NCBI GenBank assembly: GCA_029973975.1 | Contig: JARKQF010000084.1 | Span: forward strand, 1-40,565 | Reading direction: 5' to 3' | Source: Paludibacter sp. | GTDB lineage: Bacteria > Bacteroidota > Bacteroidia > Bacteroidales > Paludibacteraceae | Length of the DNA: 40,565 bases | Shown here: piece after piece, positions 16,636 through 24,411 of the stretch | Layout of the letters: the number at the start of each line of letters is the position of its first letter | Numbering within the stretch: the first letter of the stretch is position 1 | Made by a program: the position numbers and the translations under genes | Notes under the pieces: model-generated | What the model was told of the DNA's origin: nothing | Databases searched by the model: none | The model's input: the letters and a program-made list of their open reading frames with translations, nothing else

Positions 16636-16801
16636 GTCAAAATTTATCAATATGAATGCAAAAATTCTTTATTTACAACTAAAAAACAGTTGAGGTGGTG
16701 TATTTGTTCAATAAATAAACTTACATTCAGCCCGTGTGCATAATTTTGTGTTTTTTATGCTAAAAATCAGGCATTTTGTCTTCTGATGTAAAATATTATC
16801 T

Positions 16802-16809
16802 TATTTTTG
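16802..16809 (+). promoter_or_regulatory. Bacteroidota -7 element for the first endonuclease I gene
   Basis: TATTTTTG followed by C is an exact TAnnTTTG match, with TTTTG at 16774-16778 as a possible upstream element. A second match, TAATTTTG at 16741-16748, sits in a GCATAA/TTATGC inverted repeat and may be an alternative start. The rest of the 16595-16870 spacer is AT-rich without other recognisable features. Confidence 0.5.
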
Positions 16810-16870
16810 CAGGCTATTTAATTTTTTTAACGGCATAACATTTTTGCTTATAATTTAATTTCGGGAGTAC

Positions 16871-18928
16871 ATGGTTAAACATTTTTTAGTTTCAATTTTT
16901 CTGCTGATTAGTCTGACGTTGATGGCTCAACCTGACCCGGCTTATTACGAGTCAGCTATAGGAAAATCAGATAAAGCGCTTAAGACAGCATTATACAACA
17001 TCATAAAGGTTGGTAACAGATTAAGTTATGGTAGCGGAAGCAATTCAACCTGGGCAGGTTTCGAGAAAAGCGATTTACATCCTAACGGATATGTATGGGA
17101 TATGTATTCTAACAATAAGGTGTATTTTCCCGGAAACGGACAAGCTGCTGCCGGCATGAACATTGAACACAGTGTTGCAAAAAGCTGGTGGGGTGGAGGT
17201 AAAAATGACGCTTACAAGGATCTTTACCATTTGAATCCATCGAATATTCAGGCAAATTCGGCACGCGGCAGTTATCCGATGGGAATAAACAACGGAGGTA
17301 CATTTAACAATGGTGCCATAAAAGTAGGGAAGAACACTTTCGGCACTGAATATAGTGGTTTGTGCTTTGAACCGTTGGATGAATACAAAGGTGATTTTGC
17401 TCGGGCTTATCTGTATATGTTTACCTGTTATGAAAACCTATCGTGGACAGGAACCAGTGCTCCGACCATGATTAAATCGGGCGAAACATGGCCTATGTTA
17501 AAGCCATGGGCTAAAGAATTGCTTGTAAGTTGGAGCAGACAGGATCCTGTGAGTGAAAAGGAAATCAACCGTGCTAATGCCATATACGAATTTCAACGGA
17601 ACAGAAATCCATATATTGATTATCCGGAACTGGTTGAGCATCTTTGGGGAGATAAAGTTGGCCAGCCATTTAGTACAGGCGATGTGGAATATCCATATTT
17701 AAGCATGCCAACGGCAGGCTATCAGGTTAATTTTGGGACAGTAGCCTATCAGCATACTACAACTGCAGAAATAAGCATCAAAGGTCATAATTTAAATGGA
17801 GATTTAACACTCAGTATCAGTGGGGAGAATATGGAACAGTTCAGTTTACCTGCAAATAAAATATCGAAAGAAGATGCTGAAAATGGTTTTATATTACAAG
17901 TTACTTACAATGCGTCTGCGACGGGGAATCATAATGCCGTTCTCGCTATTTCCGGAGGGGGCATAACAACCAAATCAATCGCATTAAAAGCAGTTTCATC
18001 AGATAACTTCATGGCAATTCATGCAACAGAAGTGAGCCATAAAGCGTTTACCGCCAACTGGACCATTTCTGCAGGCGCCACAGGTTATGAACTGGATGTA
18101 TATACGATAAACAGCAGCAATGAGAATGAAACAATTGAGTTGGTGGCAGAAGGCTTCTCGGCCAATAAACTTCCCGGCGGATGGGCCAGCACCGGTGGGG
18201 TATATTATTTCCCAACTGATCAGGTCGATGGAGTTATCCGGTTGGCTTCGGGAAGTCAGGATGGTGCAGTTACCATTCCAGGTCTTGATTTATCAAAGGG
18301 AGAGGTGGTTCTGAGTGTTGTTGCCCAGCGTTATGGAAGCGACTCAAACGCGAATCTCACTGTCAAACTTAACGGAAATACGTTAGACACTTGGCTAACA
18401 GGAAAAGAGTTTGAAACTTTCAGTGTTAACCTGCCTCAATCCCAGATTGAATCGACAATAACGCTTTCAGCCTCAAAAAATCAACGTGTTTATGTTGATT
18501 CTGTTAATATTAGCAGTGAAGGTGAAGCATTGGTGAAAACGTCCATTGAAGGCTATCCTGTCCGGCTTGGGAATATATTGTCTTATCAGGTATCCAATCT
18601 CAATGAAAACAATTTGTATTATTACGATGTTATTCCATTAGGGAATAGCGCTGCCATATCAAATAGAATTGAGGTCAAAACGAGTGTTTTTAATAACGTA
18701 GATAATACCAAAGATAAAGGTATTTATGCTGTTCCGACTTCCGGGGGAGTCGTTATATATAATCTGGAAAATAAATCACGGATTGAAGTGTATAATATGA
18801 TTGGAGAATGTATCTTTACATCACATACTTCTGATAACTTTGCATTGATTCCGCTTTCTGAAAGAGGAATTTATATTGTTAAAACCAATGCGTTAAAGAA
18901 ATCAGAAAGTATTAAAATATTATTTTGA
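16871..18928 (+). CDS. T9SS-secreted endonuclease I-family nuclease (paralogue 1)
   Basis: The 685-aa exported protein has a signal peptide (1-19, ending LMAQ). The endonuclease I domain (about 20-265) has the His-Me motif MNIEHSVAKSWWGG and DLYHLNPSN followed by ANSARGSYPMG, matching EndA/NucM nucleases that cut extracellular DNA and RNA. Next come an Ig-like anchor-type domain (about 278-380) and an Fn3-like domain split by an inserted beta-sandwich (strands at about 385-415 and 570-605, guest between). Residues about 615-685 form a T9SS type A sorting tail (IEVYNMIGECIF, ERGIYIVKTNA). A close paralogue follows 61 nt downstream. Likely role: nutrient or phosphate scavenging from extracellular nucleic acid. 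Confidence 0.88.
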   Translation: MVKHFLVSIFLLISLTLMAQPDPAYYESAIGKSDKALKTALYNIIKVGNRLSYGSGSNSTWAGFEKSDLHPNGYVWDMYSNNKVYFPGNGQAAAGMNIEHSVAKSWWGGGKNDAYKDLYHLNPSNIQANSARGSYPMGINNGGTFNNGAIKVGKNTFGTEYSGLCFEPLDEYKGDFARAYLYMFTCYENLSWTGTSAPTMIKSGETWPMLKPWAKELLVSWSRQDPVSEKEINRANAIYEFQRNRNPYIDYPELVEHLWGDKVGQPFSTGDVEYPYLSMPTAGYQVNFGTVAYQHTTTAEISIKGHNLNGDLTLSISGENMEQFSLPANKISKEDAENGFILQVTYNASATGNHNAVLAISGGGITTKSIALKAVSSDNFMAIHATEVSHKAFTANWTISAGATGYELDVYTINSSNENETIELVAEGFSANKLPGGWASTGGVYYFPTDQVDGVIRLASGSQDGAVTIPGLDLSKGEVVLSVVAQRYGSDSNANLTVKLNGNTLDTWLTGKEFETFSVNLPQSQIESTITLSASKNQRVYVDSVNISSEGEALVKTSIEGYPVRLGNILSYQVSNLNENNLYYYDVIPLGNSAAISNRIEVKTSVFNNVDNTKDKGIYAVPTSGGVVIYNLENKSRIEVYNMIGECIFTSHTSDNFALIPLSERGIYIVKTNALKKSESIKILF

Positions 18929-18989
18929 GAATAATCAGCGTCTAACCAAATCAAGACTATCCGAAAGTTTATCATTTAAACGATGATAA

Positions 18990-21827
18990 ATGAATACTAA
19001 CGGATTCAAACGTTTATTTTTCCTGTGGTTTTTGTTCCTAATTCACACAGGTTTTCTGTCGGCGCAAATTCCTGCCGGTTATTATTATAATGCCCGAAAT
19101 AAACAAAAGGTTGCACTGAAAACAGCTTTGCATGAATTAACCAAACCTTTACGTGTATTGCGCTACGGGGGTGGAACCGGTTATACCTGGGAGGGATTTT
19201 TCTATACCGATAAGAATCAGGATGGGTCGGTAATTGATATGTATTCTCCAGTTATACGGTATTTTGATGGTTTTAAAAGTGTTTCGGGGATGCACATAGA
19301 ACATGCGTTTCCTAAAAGTTGGTGGGGTGGACATGAATGGCCGGTTTATAAAGATTTGTTTCATCTATACCCTGCCGATGGCTCCATAAACATGTCGAAA
19401 AGCAACAATCCGCTAGGAGTGGTTACCGGCACACCCACTTCTGATAACGGGATAAGCAAAGTGGGTCCGGCTACTTATCCAGGCTATTCCGGCAATGTGT
19501 TTGAGCCTGCCGATGAATTTAAAGGTGACTTTGCAAGATCTTATTTTTATGTTGTGACTGCATATCAGGATCTGGCTCCTTACTGGAATTCTCCGATGTT
19601 GAATAAGAACACTTATCCGGTATGGACACCCTGGGCAATTGAATTATTGAAACAATGGCATGAACAGGATCCGGTAAGTATTAAAGAAGCATTACGTCAG
19701 GAGGCTATTTTTAACATTCAGGGAAATCGCAATCCTTTTATCGACTATCCTGATTTGGTTCAATATATCTGGGGCAGCGACACTGTTAAGGTTTATCCTT
19801 TTCCTGTGGAAACAGCTCCTTTTATTGCATCTCCCCGGTTGGGCGAGAAAGTGAGTTTTGATGTAATTCTTCAGGGGGATTCATTGGTCAAACCAATTTG
19901 GGTTCAGGGTGTCAATATTACTTCAGGACTCAATATCTCTCTGAAAAAAAACAATCCCGGTTTTAGCCTTAAAACAACAAGTTTATCGCAACAAAATGCG
20001 CTTAACGGAACGAGTATAGAACTCATTTTTTGTCCCACATCTTCCGGAAGTTTTATCGATACCCTCATGATTAGCGGGGGTGGGCTTACACAACCACGGT
20101 TAGTCCCGGTGAGTGGAAAAGCCAGTAAAGATTTCATGGTGTTGGAAGCCGATGAACACACACCGGTTGGGGCAAAATTGAGCTGGATAGCCGACCCACA
20201 CGCAACAGATTATCAGCTAACTGTATTTCAGGGTGCTGCCAAAGCCGGAAATCTGTTGATATCTTCCTACGTGGAAGGTTCGGGTTATAACAAAGCAGTT
20301 GAATTATACAATGGAACCGGTAGGGCGCTTGATTTGTCTGATTATACCCTAATGAAGCAAAGCAATGGCACAGGTGATTTCAAAACTCCCTACCGGATGA
20401 GTGGAAGCCTGATAAATAATAAAACATATTTAATCGCACTGAACGATAGCCGGAATATACTCGAGGCAACTGCGGATGCAGTAAATGACTCGGTAATGAG
20501 TTTCAATGGGAATGATGCTATCGCCTTGTATCACAATGGAATTATGATAGATGTTGTCGGTTATTCCGATGCCGGTTCGGCTTTGATATGGGGAGAGAAC
20601 AAAACCTTAAAGAGAAAATCGTCGGTCACTCATCCGGTTACCCGTTACGATGAGTTTGAGTGGAATACGCATCCCGTCGATTACTTTGACCTGTTAGGAA
20701 GTCATCAGATTGCGTATCAAACTCCGGAAGTCCCACTTATACAATCTGTTTCAACGCAGGCAAAACCGTATTTTATTGTTGAGGGGCTAAGTCCCGAATC
20801 TACTTATAATTATCATGTTGATGTAATTGAACCGGGTAAATCTACAAGATCAGTAAATACAATTCAATTTAAAACAACAGGTTTAGCTGCTCCGGAAGTG
20901 AATGCAGCCAGAGATATTCAATCATCCGGCTTTACTGCAAACTGGGAACCGGATATCTATACGAATACTTATTTACTGGATGTTTTTGCGCTTACCGGAA
21001 CAGGTGATGTCACAGTTATTGAGGGTTTTGATAATATAGGATTAAGTGGCAAAGTAATATTTCCTGATGGATGGTTAGGTACTGCAAGTGGCAGATACAC
21101 GACGGCCGCTAGTTCAGGTATAGCCACACCGTCACTTCAACTTGCCAATGCTGGAGAGTATGTACAAACAAAAACTTACCCACATCCAGTAAAAAGCCTG
21201 TCATTTATGTACCGATTTCCATCCAGTGGAACAGGGTCATACTTTGTATTACAGGCTTTCACAGGAGAAAACTGGGAGAAAATTGATAGTGTAGCTTATT
21301 CAAATACATCAAAATACTACCCATCCTACAATTTTACAATAGAAGCTAATGTAACGGCTTTTAAAATAACATATTACAAAGTGGCTGGCAATTTTGCTCT
21401 GGATGATTTCACAATTATATACGGGAATCAGGAAGTTAATTATATTTTACAGCATGAACCGGTAACCGGAAATGAGAGGCTGGTAGATTCTCTGGAGCCA
21501 CAGACGAACTATTATTACACTGTCAGATCAACATTGGGAAACAGCGTTTCTCCCTCATCGGAACAGGTAAAAGTAACCACAAGCCTTGATACAGGGGAAA
21601 TACCCACGAAACTTCCTGTGATTAAATACTCAAACACAGCTAATGGCGTGTGTTTGACAGGACTTGCCGGGGGAGAAATAGTACGTGTTTATACTGTTTC
21701 CGGGATTTTATGTCACCAACAGGAGGTAAAAGGGAATAGTCTGAATATATCCCTGAAATCTTCAGATGTTTATATTTTGTCGGTGCAAAACGAGGATTAC
21801 TCAGCTTTCAGAAAAATTATCAGATAA
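18990..21827 (+). CDS. T9SS-secreted endonuclease I-family nuclease with lamin-tail domain (paralogue 2)
   Basis: The 945-aa protein has a signal peptide (1-25, ending LSAQ) and an endonuclease I domain (about 26-262) with MHIEHAFPKSWWGG and DLFHLYPADGSINMSKSNNPLG. An Ig-like anchor domain follows at about 280-380. An Fn3-like domain starting near 385 (GAKLSWIADPHATDYQLTVF) is interrupted by a lamin-tail domain at about 420-530 (SYVEGSGYNKAVELYNGTG, LDLSDYTL) and closes near 593-615. A second Fn3 (642-850) is interrupted by a cleaved-adhesin-like sandwich. The C-terminal about 75 residues are a T9SS sorting tail (VRVYTVSGILCHQQ, SDVYILSV). Its stop is 2 nt from the convergent tatC stop. Tandem duplication followed by domain gain explains the pair. 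Confidence 0.87.
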   Translation: MNTNGFKRLFFLWFLFLIHTGFLSAQIPAGYYYNARNKQKVALKTALHELTKPLRVLRYGGGTGYTWEGFFYTDKNQDGSVIDMYSPVIRYFDGFKSVSGMHIEHAFPKSWWGGHEWPVYKDLFHLYPADGSINMSKSNNPLGVVTGTPTSDNGISKVGPATYPGYSGNVFEPADEFKGDFARSYFYVVTAYQDLAPYWNSPMLNKNTYPVWTPWAIELLKQWHEQDPVSIKEALRQEAIFNIQGNRNPFIDYPDLVQYIWGSDTVKVYPFPVETAPFIASPRLGEKVSFDVILQGDSLVKPIWVQGVNITSGLNISLKKNNPGFSLKTTSLSQQNALNGTSIELIFCPTSSGSFIDTLMISGGGLTQPRLVPVSGKASKDFMVLEADEHTPVGAKLSWIADPHATDYQLTVFQGAAKAGNLLISSYVEGSGYNKAVELYNGTGRALDLSDYTLMKQSNGTGDFKTPYRMSGSLINNKTYLIALNDSRNILEATADAVNDSVMSFNGNDAIALYHNGIMIDVVGYSDAGSALIWGENKTLKRKSSVTHPVTRYDEFEWNTHPVDYFDLLGSHQIAYQTPEVPLIQSVSTQAKPYFIVEGLSPESTYNYHVDVIEPGKSTRSVNTIQFKTTGLAAPEVNAARDIQSSGFTANWEPDIYTNTYLLDVFALTGTGDVTVIEGFDNIGLSGKVIFPDGWLGTASGRYTTAASSGIATPSLQLANAGEYVQTKTYPHPVKSLSFMYRFPSSGTGSYFVLQAFTGENWEKIDSVAYSNTSKYYPSYNFTIEANVTAFKITYYKVAGNFALDDFTIIYGNQEVNYILQHEPVTGNERLVDSLEPQTNYYYTVRSTLGNSVSPSSEQVKVTTSLDTGEIPTKLPVIKYSNTANGVCLTGLAGGEIVRVYTVSGILCHQQEVKGNSLNISLKSSDVYILSVQNEDYSAFRKIIR

Positions 21828-21829
21828 GA

Positions 21830-22648
21830 TTATTCATCTTCTTCCAGGTCTACCGTCTTCTTTTTACAAACTAAAATACTCAGTTCGTAAAGCAGATATA
21901 GTGGCAACGCGACTACCATCATCGTGAAAGGATCGGTGGTTGGGGTAACTAAAGCGGACAAAATCAGCAAAATAACAAAAGCATAGGACCTTACTTTTTT
22001 AAGCATGTCTTTGTGTACCAATCCTAATTTCGAAAGCAGATAAGCGAGTACCGGCATTTCGAACATAACCCCCATACTGAAAGTCAGTATGTATAAAGTC
22101 CCGAGATAGGACTGAACGGCAATCTGATTAGGAACCAAAGATGAAACCTCATAAGTACCCAGAAACCTAACCGTTAACGGAAAGATAACAAAATAACTGG
22201 CAGCTACTCCCAGATAGAAAAGAACAGACGATGACAGAAATACAAATCCCACATGTGACTTTTCGTTGGGGTACAAAGCTGGTTGTACAAATCGCCAGAT
22301 TTCAAATAAAATATAAGGAATAATGAGGATAAGCGCAATACTGAATGAGGCACCAATATGTGCCAGAAACTGACCGGCTAAATTGATGTTGATTAGTTCA
22401 ATATTAAAACTTTCAGGACAGAACCCCGGCAGGTTTATTGCATTTCCAAGAGAACAAAGCGCCTGATAAAACCAAAAATCAGAACTCAGCGGAGCAAAAA
22501 CAATCTTTGTAAAAACAAATTCTTTGGCTGAAAAAATAAAAGCTACTACAAGTATTACCGCGATGAGGATACGGAAAATCGTCCACCGCAATACTTCCAG
22601 ATGCTCCCAAAAAGACAGGCCTTTTTCTCCATCAAGTTCTTCAGACAT
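21830..22648 (-). CDS. tatC: Sec-independent protein translocase TatC
   Basis: The 272-aa integral membrane protein has six predicted helices. It opens with the conserved cytoplasmic stretch LSFWEHLEVLRWTIFRI (family signature HLEELR-like) and contains the FEIWRFVQPALYPNEK loop and FGVMFEMPVL-like motif SMGVMFEMPVLAYLLSKLG. TatC is the twin-arginine signal receptor of the Tat pathway, exporting folded proteins across the inner membrane. It lies 12 nt after tatA in one operon; no separate tatB is present, consistent with a TatA/TatC minimal system or a bifunctional TatA. Confidence 0.96.
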   Translation of the reverse strand: MSEELDGEKGLSFWEHLEVLRWTIFRILIAVILVVAFIFSAKEFVFTKIVFAPLSSDFWFYQALCSLGNAINLPGFCPESFNIELININLAGQFLAHIGASFSIALILIIPYILFEIWRFVQPALYPNEKSHVGFVFLSSSVLFYLGVAASYFVIFPLTVRFLGTYEVSSLVPNQIAVQSYLGTLYILTFSMGVMFEMPVLAYLLSKLGLVHKDMLKKVRSYAFVILLILSALVTPTTDPFTMMVVALPLYLLYELSILVCKKKTVDLEEDE

Positions 22649-22660
22649 GACAATCGATGC

Positions 22661-22861
22661 TTATTTACCTTCCATGTCTTTTAACGTGGAGTTAATTTCA
22701 TCATCTACATCCTTCACTCCTTTTTTGAATTGGCTAACACCTTTTCCAAGCCCGCGCATCAGTTCGGGAATTTTTTTACCTCCGAAAATAAGTAATACAA
22801 CGAGGGCAATCAGAATGATTTCTCCTGTCCCCAATGCCCATAATGTGATTAAGTTTAACAT
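22661..22861 (-). CDS. tatA: Sec-independent protein translocase TatA
   Basis: The 66-aa protein has the TatA/E layout: one membrane helix (about 10-27, [18 protein letters not shown]), the hinge FGGKKIPEL, and an amphipathic helix ([18 protein letters not shown]) followed by an acidic tail. TatA oligomers form the size-adaptable pore for folded Tat substrates. It is the first gene of a tatA-tatC operon with a TAnnTTTG element about 30 nt upstream. Confidence 0.95.
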   Translation of the reverse strand: MLNLITLWALGTGEIILIALVVLLIFGGKKIPELMRGLGKGVSQFKKGVKDVDDEINSTLKDMEGK

Positions 22862-22890
22862 GATATAGCGTTTTTATTAATTTGAGACTG

Positions 22891-22898
22891 CAAATATA
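22891..22898 (-). promoter_or_regulatory. Bacteroidota -7 element for tatAC
   Basis: The minus strand reads TATATTTG followed by C, matching TAnnTTTG, with a leader of about 25 nt to the tatA ATG. Confidence 0.6.
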
Positions 22899-23042
22899 CG
22901 TTTTATTACACTAATTGAACATAAATATGGCTGTTTTTTTATTTGAAAACAAAATTTAACAGAAGAATTATTTCGGCATTATCATGAATCAACAAAAATA
23001 TACGATATTTGTTATAATCTTATAAATCAAAAAAATAATATC

Positions 23043-24293
23043 ATGAATACAGGAAAATTAAGGTATATATTATTGTTTTTGGCGATAAGTATATCAGCTG
23101 TGTACGCTCAGTCGGGTCATGATTATATTGAATTCAGGGGTAAAATTATAGATCGCACCTCGAGTTTACCGCTTACTTATTGTAATGTTCTGGTTACGGG
23201 GATGAATATAGCTACCGTGACCAATGCAGAAGGTGAGTTTATTATCAAAATACCGGAAATAAAGGAAGAGGTAAACTTGCTTATCAGGCATATAGGTTAT
23301 AAAAACCGTAAAATTAGTCTGAAAGAACTGAATACCATGAAAGGCGTTATTCAAATGGAGCAGGCTGCCTTTCAACTTCCCCAAATAGATGTGCTCACAC
23401 AAGATGCCAACGTGCTGGTCAGGAGAATGTTTGAAAAAGTACCTGACAACTTTTCGCTTCAGGAGGTGTTTATGACCGCATTTTACAGGGAGTCCATACG
23501 TAAGGGAAGAAATTATGTGTCTCTTTCAGAGGCTGTTGTAGATATACAAAAGCAACCGTATGATTCATATCGTAATGATTTGGCAAAGCTATACAAAGCA
23601 AGAAAACAAACAGATTACACCAAACTTGATACTCTGGTATTTAAGCTGATGGGTGGTCCGTATAATAATCTCTATCTCGATATAGTCAAACATCCGGACA
23701 TTGTGTTTACGGATGAAATGTTTCGAAAGTACTATTTTACTTTCGACCGGATTGAATGGATGGATGACCGGTTGATTTACGTGGTTAATTTCAATCATTA
23801 TCCGACAAAAGATGAGGCGCTGTACAGCGGAAAGTTTTATATTGATGCAACTACCATGGCGCTTAAAACAGCAATTTTCAGTTTAAACCTTCAAAATGAA
23901 GAAAAAGCAACCGACATGTTCATTCGAAAGAAACCGCTGAATGCGAAGGTAACGACAATTCAGGCTGATTATCGCATGGATTATATCGAAAAGGATGGTA
24001 AATGGTATTATGCATACAGCCGGATCGAACTGGGAATGAAAATCAACTGGAAGAAAAAGCTTTTCAATTCGAATTATTATAGTGCCATCGAAATGGCTGT
24101 GACTGACCGTGAAAGTGGCTCAGATAACAAAGCAATTAAATTCAGGGAGCGATTACGCTCGAATGTCATCATCAGCGAAACAGCAGATGGTTTTTCTGAC
24201 CCTGATTTCTGGGGACCGCTTAACGTAATTGAACCCGACAAGCCTATTGAAGCGGCAATCCGTAAGATTCAACGAAATCTGGACAGGAATTGA
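23043..24293 (+). CDS. Secreted protein with carboxypeptidase-regulatory-like domain
   Basis: The 416-aa protein has a signal peptide (1-22, ending VYAQ) and then a carboxypeptidase D regulatory-like beta-sandwich at about 28-110: FRGKIIDRTSSLPLTYCNVL, TNAEGEFIIKIP, IRHIGYKNRKISL. This domain also starts SusC/TonB-dependent receptors, but no plug or barrel follows here. Residues about 120-416 contain LVRRMFEKVPDNF, MTAFYRESIRKG and YSGKFYIDATTMAL, a region found in Bacteroidota outer-membrane-associated proteins of unknown function. It probably sits in the periplasm or outer membrane. No operon partner: it lies alone between tatAC and the GH57 gene. Confidence 0.75.
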   Translation: MNTGKLRYILLFLAISISAVYAQSGHDYIEFRGKIIDRTSSLPLTYCNVLVTGMNIATVTNAEGEFIIKIPEIKEEVNLLIRHIGYKNRKISLKELNTMKGVIQMEQAAFQLPQIDVLTQDANVLVRRMFEKVPDNFSLQEVFMTAFYRESIRKGRNYVSLSEAVVDIQKQPYDSYRNDLAKLYKARKQTDYTKLDTLVFKLMGGPYNNLYLDIVKHPDIVFTDEMFRKYYFTFDRIEWMDDRLIYVVNFNHYPTKDEALYSGKFYIDATTMALKTAIFSLNLQNEEKATDMFIRKKPLNAKVTTIQADYRMDYIEKDGKWYYAYSRIELGMKINWKKKLFNSNYYSAIEMAVTDRESGSDNKAIKFRERLRSNVIISETADGFSDPDFWGPLNVIEPDKPIEAAIRKIQRNLDRN

Positions 24294-24411
24294 TATCCGC
24301 TTTAACATCAAACGTTTGCAGGTAAAATCAGGTGGAATTTAGGGTTTTTCTGTGGCTTTATTTTCTGTGGTGGACTTATTTTGCAAAAATTAACCATCTA
24401 ATTTTTTTGCT

